47,148 bases of DNA from NCBI GenBank assembly GCA_036303105.1, contig JAXJBF010000116.1:1-47148 (forward strand), given 5' to 3'. Of this stretch, positions 40,618 to 47,148 are shown piece by piece. Position 1 is the stretch's first letter. Every line of letters begins with the position of its first letter. The translations under genes and the position numbers were made by a program. The notes beneath the pieces are model-generated. The model saw only the letters and a list, made by a program, of their open reading frames with translations. It searched no databases and was not told the origin of the DNA. Origin of the DNA: UMGS1590 sp036303105. Lineage in GTDB: Bacteria > Bacillota > Peptococcia > Peptococcales > Peptococcaceae.

Positions 40618-41769
40618 ATGAAACAAACAATGAAAAAATGGACGGCTGGTGTGGCCATGGCAACGATGCTTGGACTTTCTGCGGCACCGGCATCGGCAGC
40701 TGTGGACGTGGCATCGACAGATCTTACGCTGGTTATCAACGATAAAACGGTGACGACCAATGAAGACATTGGGCAGCCGTTCATCACTTCAGACGGACGG
40801 ACAATGATTCCACTGCGCCTGGTCAGTGAAGAGCTCGGCTACCAAACGGACTGGCAGGAGGATGGTACCATTCACATCACCAGCGATGACGGAACGGTGG
40901 ATGTGACGCTGATGGTGGGTGCAGATAACTATATGGCCAATGGCAAGCCAGGCGTTTTTGGCACGCAGCCAACGCTGTGGAACGACCGCACCTATTTGCC
41001 TGCGCGTGATTTCATGGAACTTTACGGCACGGTAAATTGGGACAATGACACCCGCACGGTAACGGTGAAGACGGGTGAACAACCTGTTGAAGAAATCAGC
41101 GATTGGACGTTTAAATTGAGCTTTGGCGGAGACATTCAAACAGTGGGCAATATGTATGTGACAGCCACTAATGAAAAGACCGGCAAAGTGGTCTATTTGA
41201 CAGGGATTGAAGATGTTCTGGGCGATTGGGCCGGCGATACGGGACATTATCTGGATTATTACTTTAATGGGTCAAAGGTCATCAATGGCCAGCAAAGTGT
41301 GACCGTTGGCCGTCAAGGCTTGGTTGGCAATGGTCAAGTGGCCTTGTTCTTGGTTCCTGATCTCGATACGGTTGGCACCACGGCAGCATTGACCTACGTG
41401 CGCAGCTTTAACTACACCACCGATTACACCATGGCAAACGGCTATTTGTATTACACTCAGGGTACAAAGGGACCGTTCATCTATGATCCAAACGTGCTTT
41501 ATTTTGCCCAGATTGATGATGATGCCCTTACCTATGTCACCTTTGAGCTCGATTTCCCTGTCAACGCCTGCACGTTGCGCGTTGAAGACGGCGTGCTCAT
41601 TGCTACCGAAAAAGATGGCACCCGTCATGAAGTGTTGAAAGTGCCTGCTGAAGATTCTGTGGATGTTGCGCATATGCAGCAGGTGTTAGAAGCCTCTGAA
41701 GGCAGCGACGACACTCTGAGCGTTGAAGAAATTGCCTGCATGCCAGGAGCAAGCGTCAGCGAAGAATAA
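40618..41769 (+). CDS. Secreted stalk-domain protein 3
   Basis: Secreted protein of 383 residues, the most diverged of the three tandem paralogues. The signal peptide ends near APASA-AV (about residue 26). The stalk domain has SDGRTMIPLRLVSEELGYQTDW and DRTYLPARDFMELYGTVNWDND. The shared C-terminal region follows (ATNEKTGKVVYLTG, YFNGSKVINGQQSVTVGRQG, FNYTTDYTMANGYLYYTQG, VEDGVLIATEKDGTRHEV) with the same C-terminal tail as protein 2 (AHMQQVLEASEGSDDTLSVE). AAAGGAGG precedes the ATG. Function unknown. No terminator is evident before the next small gene. Confidence 0.82.
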   Translation: MKQTMKKWTAGVAMATMLGLSAAPASAAVDVASTDLTLVINDKTVTTNEDIGQPFITSDGRTMIPLRLVSEELGYQTDWQEDGTIHITSDDGTVDVTLMVGADNYMANGKPGVFGTQPTLWNDRTYLPARDFMELYGTVNWDNDTRTVTVKTGEQPVEEISDWTFKLSFGGDIQTVGNMYVTATNEKTGKVVYLTGIEDVLGDWAGDTGHYLDYYFNGSKVINGQQSVTVGRQGLVGNGQVALFLVPDLDTVGTTAALTYVRSFNYTTDYTMANGYLYYTQGTKGPFIYDPNVLYFAQIDDDALTYVTFELDFPVNACTLRVEDGVLIATEKDGTRHEVLKVPAEDSVDVAHMQQVLEASEGSDDTLSVEEIACMPGASVSEE

Positions 41770-41795
41770 ACACAATGTCGAAAGGAGAAAGCGTC

Positions 41796-41951
41796 GTGGA
41801 ACAGAACACATTGAAACTGCTCTCAACACTTTTTGCTTTGATGATTATTATTTGTGTTATTGGATTGATGCTAAGCGGTTTGTTGGAATTGATCTTTATT
41901 CCAGCGCTAGTTATTGTTGTGGCTGGTTTTATTCAAAAGAAAAATAAGTAG
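41796..41951 (+). CDS. Very small membrane protein (51 residues)
   Basis: A GTG-started frame of 51 codons with a good AAAGGAG ribosome binding site 8 nt upstream (41781-41787). The product starts MEQNTLKLLSTLFALMIIIC, has two hydrophobic stretches (about 8-28 and 30-46) separated by one Glu, and ends in QKKNK, so it should be a small membrane hairpin. It is not recognised. It begins 26 nt after stalk protein 3 and may be co-transcribed with it. Confidence 0.6.
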   Translation: MEQNTLKLLSTLFALMIIICVIGLMLSGLLELIFIPALVIVVAGFIQKKNK

Positions 41952-42001
41952 TGGGCCAGATATGGGGTACAGACTGTTCAGCACAGTGATTTTCGCTGGA
42001 G

Positions 42002-42265
42002 GTGGTTTGGATTAGATGGCCACATATGTTTTTTCCTTCTTATCGATTGATATGGTCGAAGGACTGGACACCGCCTTTTTGGATATGGGTTCAAACGCAC
42101 GTTGAAGAGATGCTGGGGTTGTTTGTGTTGAGTCTTGGGTATTTACTTGCAGCGGCTGCGTGGTCACGAAAGCATCAAACGTCTGCGCCAAAGATCTTGA
42201 CGTTTCTGGCTTATAGCACTTTGCTGATCAGTGGATGTATGCTGCTGGCCATTGCGCTATCGTGA
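42002..42265 (+). CDS. Small putative membrane protein, start uncertain
   Basis: An open frame ending at 42265 that codes for up to 87 residues. The N-terminal part is aromatic-rich (WPHMFFPSYRLIWSKDWTPP). Two membrane segments follow (about 38-54 and 67-86). The start is unclear: GTG 42002 lies inside the best ribosome binding site GGAGGTGG (41998-42005), ATT 42011 is at ideal distance but rare, and ATG 42026 is far. Not recognised; it may be a remnant of a longer gene. Confidence 0.45.
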   Translation: MVWIRWPHMFFPSYRLIWSKDWTPPFWIWVQTHVEEMLGLFVLSLGYLLAAAAWSRKHQTSAPKILTFLAYSTLLISGCMLLAIALS

Positions 42266-42436
42266 GGAAGTGACGTGTATGCGACGACGAATGCAGAAGA
42301 GAAGTGTTGCATTCAGGAGCAGTTTACACAGCACCCTATTAACTTCAACATGCTTAAACAGATTTGCATGACAATCCTATTTTGTGTGCGGGACGAAAAC
42401 GTCGAAGCGGTCTTGGCGCTGATTCGGCGGTCATAG
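42266..42436 (+). other. Gap with short broken frames, possible gene remnant
   Basis: No gene of normal length. A 30-codon frame starts at ATG 42279 with AGGAAG before it, and a 28-codon frame lies in another phase near its end, finishing just before the terminator. This could be a small gene or a decayed one with a frameshift. Confidence 0.3.
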
Positions 42437-42477
42437 AAAAATACCATCGTGGAAATGATTACACGGTGGTATTTTTT
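42437..42477. terminator. Strong bidirectional hairpin terminator
   Basis: A 13-bp stem with one T-G pair plus flanking A-T pairs (42437-42451 with 42462-42477), a 10-nt loop, an A-run before and six T after. Confidence 0.9.
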
Positions 42478-42511
42478 GCGAGAATTATCTGTAAATATCG
42501 ATGAGTGATAC

Positions 42512-42541
42512 GTGACAGGAAGCCTGTGTGTATGATATAAT
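42512..42541 (+). promoter_or_regulatory. Promoter of the NlpC/P60 gene
   Basis: GTGACA (42512-42517), 18-bp spacer, perfect TATAAT (42536-42541) with a TG extension. It lies 48 nt before the start codon. Confidence 0.75.
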
Positions 42542-42589
42542 GTTACCATCATATAATAGAACGTTTTTCTATAAAAAGGGGGTAACATA

Positions 42590-44389
42590 ATGACGACATG
42601 GAAGAAAAAGGGCGTTAGCGTGCTGCTTGTTGTGCTGCTGCTTATGGGTTGTTTTGGCGTTGCAGCGTCACGGCCAGCAGAGGCCGCTTCTGTCAGCGGC
42701 CAAGCCATTATCAACAAGGCCATGGAATACGTTGGAAAAGTGCCTTATGTGTATGGAGGCACAAAAATTGATGGCAGCAATCCTGGTGCCGATTGTTCAG
42801 GCTTTATCTGCCGCATCTATGAAAAGTTTGGCATCAATATGTGGAGCGTGCGCACGCATCTGCGTGACTACGGTACCAACATCGGCACCGATTTGAATCA
42901 GGCGCAAGTGGGCGACATCATCTGGTTCAGTGGGCATGTGGCGATCTATGCTGGCAAGAGCAGCGGCAGTCATATGATTGTGCATGAGACTGGCGGCAGC
43001 TATCAGAATGTTGCTTATACGAGCGTATCGGTTGTGAACGCTGAACTCAAGGGCATCATTCGCATTCCTGGCGTGAATGGCAACACAGCAGCACCGCCGG
43101 CGGTGACCTTCTCAAAAGCGACCGATCCAGATTATACGAAAAAAGCCAGCATCAGCAACACCAATGCCGTGGTGGTGCAGAAAATTACTAAGCCAAGCGG
43201 CACCAATGTTACCAAAATGGGTGTGATCATTTATCAGGGCAATACCGTGCTGAAAAAGTACACGGAGAGTGTTTCTGTCGTGTCTGCAGCGCAAACAACC
43301 TATCACTCCTGGTACGACATCAATAAAGAAGTTGGCCTGACCCTTGAACCGGGAACGACGTACGGTTATCAGTTCTTTGGCGTTTTTAACGGCGTGGAAG
43401 TCAAAGGCGCCAAGCAGACCTTTACAACGACGGGCAGCGCCAGCAACAGCAATCAATCTTATTTGATTACATTCTATGCCAATCCGGAAGGTACGACGCA
43501 ATTTTCCAATTGGTGCAAGTATGGGCAGACCATCAGTGAGGTTTTTGGTGGAGATATGCCGAGTGCTCAGGTGCCGGAAGGCTATCAGTTTAAGTATTGG
43601 TATGTGAAAGAAAACGGACAAAACATTCCAATTGGCAATGTGACCACCTACCGTTGGACGAGCGATATCATTGTGTATCCATCCTATGAAAAGCTTCCAG
43701 ATCCGTATGTGCCAGAAGAAGGTGTTCATGATGTCTTTTTCGTGGATTCGGCCAATATGGTGACCTATGGGTATTACCATATAAAAAATGGTGACACCTA
43801 TACTTTGCCGGCCACCACGCCAACACGCAATGGCTATGAATTCATCGGCTGGTTCACCGAGCCAAGCGGTGGCACAAAGATTACGGCCGGCATGGTTGCC
43901 AATCTTGATGCTGATGTGGTGTATTATGCACAGTTCCGAAAAGTTGATGTAGAGCCACAGCCAGAACCAGATCCTGGCCAAGAGCCACAACCTGAACCAA
44001 GTGGTGATGTTAAAATGACGTTGAACATTGGGAATCCCGTTTTTACTGTAAATGGGGAACGTCAAGCTATTGATAGTCTGGGTACCACGCCAATTATTCG
44101 CAACGGACGCACGCTTCTGCCAGTGCGTGCGGTCATCGAAGGCATGGGTGGCACGGTGGATTACGACAACGACACACGTGTGGTCACCTTGGTGATGGAT
44201 GGACACTCGCTGTACCTCATGCTCGATGACAAGATGGCATGGGACAGCCGAAACGATTATTATATGCTCGATGTGGCGCCGGTTTCGATTGGTGGACGCA
44301 CCATGCTGCCAATTCGCTTCGTGGTGGAATATTTCGGCGGCCAGGTAGACTGGGACAACGCCAGCCAGACTGTGACCATCACCAAATAG
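42590..44389 (+). CDS. Secreted NlpC/P60 hydrolase with two InlB-type repeats and a C-terminal stalk domain
   Basis: Predicted peptidoglycan endopeptidase of 599 residues. The signal peptide ends near PAEA-AS (residue 33); an LMGC sequence at residues 18-21 resembles a weak lipobox. Residues 35-155 are an NlpC/P60 domain with Cys69 in ADCSGF, His116 in GHVAIY and His132 in VHET as the likely catalytic triad. Residues about 160-275 look like a fibronectin type III-like beta domain. Two InlB-B/Listeria-Bacteroides repeats follow (about 289-367 and 377-447, the latter with TRNGYEFIGWFTEPSGG). A Pro/Glu linker (PEPDPGQEPQPEP) leads to a copper amine oxidase-type stalk domain (about 457-599). It has GGGGG ribosome binding site and its own promoter and terminator. 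Confidence 0.9.
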   Translation: MTTWKKKGVSVLLVVLLLMGCFGVAASRPAEAASVSGQAIINKAMEYVGKVPYVYGGTKIDGSNPGADCSGFICRIYEKFGINMWSVRTHLRDYGTNIGTDLNQAQVGDIIWFSGHVAIYAGKSSGSHMIVHETGGSYQNVAYTSVSVVNAELKGIIRIPGVNGNTAAPPAVTFSKATDPDYTKKASISNTNAVVVQKITKPSGTNVTKMGVIIYQGNTVLKKYTESVSVVSAAQTTYHSWYDINKEVGLTLEPGTTYGYQFFGVFNGVEVKGAKQTFTTTGSASNSNQSYLITFYANPEGTTQFSNWCKYGQTISEVFGGDMPSAQVPEGYQFKYWYVKENGQNIPIGNVTTYRWTSDIIVYPSYEKLPDPYVPEEGVHDVFFVDSANMVTYGYYHIKNGDTYTLPATTPTRNGYEFIGWFTEPSGGTKITAGMVANLDADVVYYAQFRKVDVEPQPEPDPGQEPQPEPSGDVKMTLNIGNPVFTVNGERQAIDSLGTTPIIRNGRTLLPVRAVIEGMGGTVDYDNDTRVVTLVMDGHSLYLMLDDKMAWDSRNDYYMLDVAPVSIGGRTMLPIRFVVEYFGGQVDWDNASQTVTITK

Positions 44390-44411
44390 AACAGGATATA
44401 TTGAGAAGATC

Positions 44412-44440
44412 AAAAAGCGGACCGTGTGGTCCGCTTTTTT
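44412..44440. terminator. Bidirectional terminator between NlpC/P60 and MerR genes
   Basis: A 7-bp GC-rich stem (44417-44423 with 44428-44434) with a 4-nt loop, extended by A5 and T6 flanks. Confidence 0.9.
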
Positions 44441-44465
44441 CTGTATGGCAGGCTATTGTGTTGGT

Positions 44466-45191
44466 TTAGGTGTTGCCGCAATAATAGTCAATGGCTTGTT
44501 TGACAAAGGCAGCGGTGCCGCTGCCGCCTGCTTTGTCGATGTTTTGTGTGAAGCGCTCGTCACCGACATACAGCTGGCCAAGATTGGCAAGCATAGCAGT
44601 GTCACAGACATAGAAATGGCTGCTGATGCATTGCTGCAAAGCCTGGATTTGAGTCTGCACCGCTGGGGATGCAGACGGCAGGTTTTGTAGAGCGCCCAGC
44701 TTGGTAAAAATGCTCATCAGTTGTGCGGTGCCTGCCTGGTTGGCCTGACCGTTGCTGTGTCGCCGTGCATAGTCCTGATATTCCGGCGTGTGTTGCCAAC
44801 GCGTTTTGGCTTCTTCTTTATAGTGTTTGAGCTCTGATTGGTCAAAAACTTGAAACGTCATGGCGGAAATGCCTCCTTTTTGCAGTTCACGGGCAAAGGT
44901 GATGAGTGCAGCCAGACGCTGCTGCTGTAGCTCCAACAGTTCAATTTGCTGCTGCAAGGCGTCTGCCGGATCAAAGCTGGGGCTGTCAAGGATGGCTTTG
45001 ATGTCCTTGAGCGAGAATTGCAATTCACGAAAGAGCAGAATGCTTTGCAGGCGCCGAAGTGCCGCGTCATCATACAGCCGATAACCGGCGGCGCTCAGGG
45101 ACGTCGGCTTCAAAAGCCCGATGGCATCGTAGTGATGCAAGGTACGTACACTGACTCCTGTGAGTGTGCTGACTTCTTTTACTGTTCGCAT
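44466..45191 (-). CDS. MerR-family regulator with TipAS-like effector domain
   Basis: Transcription factor of 241 residues. Residues 1-70 form the MerR winged helix-turn-helix (VKEVSTLTGVSVRTLHHYDA, then GYRLYDDAALRRLQ), followed by a dimerisation coiled coil (about 85-115). The C-terminal part (about 120-241) has the TipAS-type pattern LKHYKEEAKTRWQHTPEYQDY and an end-domain helix bundle; TipAS domains bind thiopeptide-like drugs and other small molecules. Three in-frame ATG codons occur in a row (45197, 45194, 45191); the last is best spaced from GGGAGG. The promoter upstream has the MerR-type 19-bp spacer with a dyad, so it is probably autoregulated. Confidence 0.9.
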   Translation of the reverse strand: MRTVKEVSTLTGVSVRTLHHYDAIGLLKPTSLSAAGYRLYDDAALRRLQSILLFRELQFSLKDIKAILDSPSFDPADALQQQIELLELQQQRLAALITFARELQKGGISAMTFQVFDQSELKHYKEEAKTRWQHTPEYQDYARRHSNGQANQAGTAQLMSIFTKLGALQNLPSASPAVQTQIQALQQCISSHFYVCDTAMLANLGQLYVGDERFTQNIDKAGGSGTAAFVKQAIDYYCGNT

Positions 45192-45214
45192 CATCATTCC
45201 TCCCGTGTGTGATA

Positions 45215-45245
45215 AGTATAGACCATGACGCAGCGTCAGGGTCAA
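45215..45245 (-). promoter_or_regulatory. MerR-type promoter with 19-bp spacer and central dyad
   Basis: On the minus strand TTGACC (45240-45245), a 19-bp spacer and TATACT (45215-45220). A 23-bp dyad (45221-45243, arms GACC-n-TGACGC and GCGTCA-n-GGTC around one base) fills the spacer. This is the classical layout by which MerR proteins twist an over-long promoter. Confidence 0.88.
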
Positions 45246-45254
45246 CAGGTAAAA

Positions 45255-45286
45255 TAAAAAATGCCCCATTCTTTTGAATGGAGCAT
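45255..45286 (-). terminator. Terminator of the holin-like gene
   Basis: An 11-bp stem with one mismatch (45261-45271 with 45276-45286), a 4-nt loop, and on the minus strand a T-run (45256-45260). Confidence 0.75.
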
Positions 45287-45292
45287 AGATAC

Positions 45293-45634
45293 TTAGTCGC
45301 TGACGAGCCAGTTGATGATGCCGCTGATGATGGTAAGGACCAGAGCAGCAAACGTAGCTGCCCAAAATCCACCAACAGCCATTCCTGGCACAATCAGAGA
45401 GGTGATCTTGAGCATGAATCCGTTGATCACAAAGGTGAAGAGGCCGAGGGTAATAATGTTGAGCGGCAGAGTAAGAACAGTGAGAATTGGTTTAATGATG
45501 GCATCGACGATGGTCAGCACGATGGCACCGAGCACCAACGCTGCCAAGGTGTCAAAATAAAGTCCTTGTACAAGCTGAGCGGTAAGATACAGGCCCAGGC
45601 AGTAGGACAGAAGATGAACAATAAGAGATTTCAT
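45293..45634 (-). CDS. Phage holin family 4 (YvlD-like) membrane protein
   Basis: Small integral membrane protein of 113 residues with four hydrophobic segments and the family pattern AIVLTIVDAIIKPILTVLTL, then LPLNIITLGLFTFVINGFML. The family is named after mycobacteriophage holins, but most members are chromosomal proteins of unknown function, some linked to envelope stress. Nothing phage-like surrounds it here. An AAAGGAGCT-type ribosome binding site precedes the ATG. It follows uvrC by 21 nt and is likely co-transcribed with it. Confidence 0.83.
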   Translation of the reverse strand: MKSLIVHLLSYCLGLYLTAQLVQGLYFDTLAALVLGAIVLTIVDAIIKPILTVLTLPLNIITLGLFTFVINGFMLKITSLIVPGMAVGGFWAATFAALVLTIISGIINWLVSD

Positions 45635-45655
45635 TGGGCAGCTCCTTTCAAGAGA

Positions 45656-47148
45656 TCATTGCTTTCGTCTCAGACGGGCCTGAAGATCCTGATGGGTCTT
45701 CAAATAGGTATGGATGGTTTCAGCAAGATCGCGGCTGATGCCGGGTACTTCTGCTAGCGCATCTACGTCTGCACTTTGAATTTTACTAAATGAACCGAAA
45801 TGGGTCAAGAGATTCTCCTTGCGTTTTTTACCAACACCAGGAATATCATCAAGTATGGAAGCCAATTGACGTTTTCCGCGCAAGGAACGGTGGTAGGTAA
45901 TGGCGAAACGGTGGGATTCGTCACGCACACGTTGGATGAGATAGAGGGCATTGGATTGGCGCGGCAGAACGATCGGATCTTCTTCGTTTTCCTTGAAAAG
46001 CAGTTCTTCTTGCTTGGCTAGGCCGAAGGTGGGAATATAGTCATAGCCCTGTTCACGCATAGCACGGCGCGCATAGCCAAGCTGGCCCTTGCCTCCGTCG
46101 ATGATGACGAGATCAGGCAGCCAGGCAAATTTGCCCATTTTCATGCCGCTTTCCAATTCTTTGGTGGCGTGGCTGAAACGACGGGTGATGACCTCGTGCA
46201 TGCTGGCAAAGTCATTCGGCCCTTCGACTGTTTTGATCTTAAAGTGTCGGTACTGGCTTTTAGCTGGTTTTCCAGCGACAAAAACCACCATGGAAGCGAC
46301 CGAGTCGGTGCCCTGGATGTTGGAAATGTCGTAGCATTCAATGCGGTTGGGCAGGTGATCCAGGCCAAGGTAGTCTTTGAGATCAACGAGGGCGCCTTCG
46401 GTGCGTTCACGGGCACGTTCACCGCTGATGATGCGTTTGGCGAGGGCTTCTTCAGCATTGCGCCGGACCAAGTCCATGAGTGCGCGTGTTTGTCCTTGCT
46501 TTGGTACGTGAAATTGTACCTTGACACCGTGCTTTTCGGTGAGCAGGGCTTCCAAAGTGGCTTCGTCATCGAAGTCGTGATCGATGTAAATGGTGCGCGG
46601 CACTGCCTCCTGATCCAGATAGAATTGCTTCATGAAACTGGAAAAGACCTCTTCATCGCTGTCGTCTTTATTGGCGTGGAGTGGATAGGATTCGCGGCCG
46701 AGAATTTTGCCGCCGCGCACGAAAAAGACCTGCATCATGGCGCCAAGGTCATTGCGTGCCATCGCCACGAGATCGTGGTTGCCGGTGCTTTGGCTGCTGG
46801 CTTTCTGGCGGTCGCTGATGGCGTCGATGGCGCGAATTTGATCGCGAAGCTGAGCAGCGGTTTCAAATTCCAGTGCGTCTGAAGCAGCGAGCATGTCTTT
46901 TTCAAGCCGCTTGCGCAGCGGCTCGATGTGACCGTTGAAAAAGTCCGCCACCTGTTCGATCATGGCGTTGTAGTCGGCTTTATTGATATGGCCAACGCAC
47001 GGTCCCTTGCAAAGTCCCAGGTGCTCATTCAGGCAGCTCATGCCTTTGTTGAACTGGCTGTTGGAGCAGGTGCGAAACGGAAAAATACGGTGGGTTAAAT
47101 CCAATGTTTCACGCAGCTCGGTGACGTTGGTATAGGGACCAAAATAAC
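45656..47148 (-). CDS. uvrC: Excinuclease ABC subunit C (5' end outside window)
   Basis: Nucleotide excision repair endonuclease that cuts on both sides of a lesion in the UvrBC complex. The frame stays open to the right edge, so about 497 residues of a protein of about 600 are visible. The missing part is most of the N-terminal GIY-YIG nuclease domain; its end (YFGPYTNVTELRETLDL) is present. Next are the cysteine cluster (RTCSNSQFNKGMSCL, CKGPC), the UVR motif that binds UvrB (DALEFETAAQLRDQI), the RNase H-like C-terminal nuclease (DISNIQGTDSVASMVVF, IDGGKGQLG) and the helix-hairpin-helix end (IPGVGKKRKENLL, VPGISRDLAETI). Very secure. Confidence 0.97.
   Translation of the reverse strand, partial: YFGPYTNVTELRETLDLTHRIFPFRTCSNSQFNKGMSCLNEHLGLCKGPCVGHINKADYNAMIEQVADFFNGHIEPLRKRLEKDMLAASDALEFETAAQLRDQIRAIDAISDRQKASSQSTGNHDLVAMARNDLGAMMQVFFVRGGKILGRESYPLHANKDDSDEEVFSSFMKQFYLDQEAVPRTIYIDHDFDDEATLEALLTEKHGVKVQFHVPKQGQTRALMDLVRRNAEEALAKRIISGERARERTEGALVDLKDYLGLDHLPNRIECYDISNIQGTDSVASMVVFVAGKPAKSQYRHFKIKTVEGPNDFASMHEVITRRFSHATKELESGMKMGKFAWLPDLVIIDGGKGQLGYARRAMREQGYDYIPTFGLAKQEELLFKENEEDPIVLPRQSNALYLIQRVRDESHRFAITYHRSLRGKRQLASILDDIPGVGKKRKENLLTHFGSFSKIQSADVDALAEVPGISRDLAETIHTYLKTHQDLQARLRRKQ

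Noticed and set aside
43112..44413. A 433-codon open frame on the minus strand opposite the NlpC/P60 gene
   Set aside because: Its product is rich in His, Ile and Trp with no domain, it lacks a ribosome binding site, and it mirrors a well-supported gene with signal peptide and known domains.
45293..45634. Prophage remnant suggested by the holin-like gene
   Set aside because: No other phage gene, integrase or attachment site is near; this family is common on chromosomes without phages.
46169..46882. A 237-codon plus-strand frame opposite uvrC
   Set aside because: uvrC motifs occupy the other strand throughout; this frame shows no domain.

Overview
The window looks like chromosomal DNA of a fermentative, probably strictly anaerobic member of the Bacillota. 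The reasons are a pyruvate formate-lyase, a DUF1385-prfA-prmC neighbourhood, a PASTA-bearing division PBP in an mraZ-to-ftsZ cluster, several copper-amine-oxidase-like 'stalk' domain secreted proteins, strong AGGAGG-type ribosome binding sites and many short GC-hairpin/T-run terminators. I cannot fix the family; Negativicutes or Peptococcaceae-like Clostridia are guesses. No rRNA, tRNA, CRISPR array, transposase or phage integration site was seen.

Layout. 1-1170 is the C-terminal half of pflB. 1215-3565 (minus) holds a Vat-type acetyltransferase, an Ntn-hydrolase and a metallophosphoesterase. 3693-7995 (plus) holds a MazG-like pyrophosphohydrolase, an aspartate/glutamate racemase family protein, a FAD-dependent lipoprotein and the DUF1385 membrane protein. 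8208-14347 is an accessory block (SulP transporter, LysR regulator, DASS-type anion transporter, cytoplasmic phosphodiesterase) lying between DUF1385 and prfA. 14630-17918 is prfA-prmC-MFS exporter with 4-nt overlaps. 18011-21387 is a HAD phosphatase, an AmrS-like radical SAM enzyme, an EcsC protein and a D-2-hydroxyacid dehydrogenase, the last three tightly packed.

21633-37462 is the division and cell wall cluster: mraZ, rsmH, ftsL-like, PASTA PBP, murF, a P1-family (DmpA/NylC-type) peptidase, mraY, murD, ftsW, murG, murC, divIB/ftsQ, ftsZ. It lacks murE, murB and ftsA, which often sit in such clusters, and has a peptidase gene in the middle. MraZ-type 10-bp repeats lie just in front of mraZ. 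The Mur enzymes build UDP-MurNAc-pentapeptide, MraY and MurG make lipid II, FtsW and the PBP polymerise and cross-link it, and FtsL, DivIB and FtsZ assemble the septal machine.

37572-44389 is a run of mostly separately terminated genes for small membrane and secreted proteins: a DUF4491 protein, three tandem paralogous stalk-domain proteins sharing a C-terminal region I do not recognise, two tiny membrane proteins, and an NlpC/P60 hydrolase that ends in a stalk domain. 44466-47148 (minus) holds a MerR/TipA-like regulator with a textbook 19-bp-spacer promoter, a small four-helix membrane protein of the phage-holin-4 type, and uvrC, which runs off the right edge.

The best candidates for something undescribed are the C-terminal region shared by the three tandem stalk proteins together with their conserved upstream element, the P1 peptidase embedded in the division cluster, and the radical SAM-EcsC-dehydrogenase operon.
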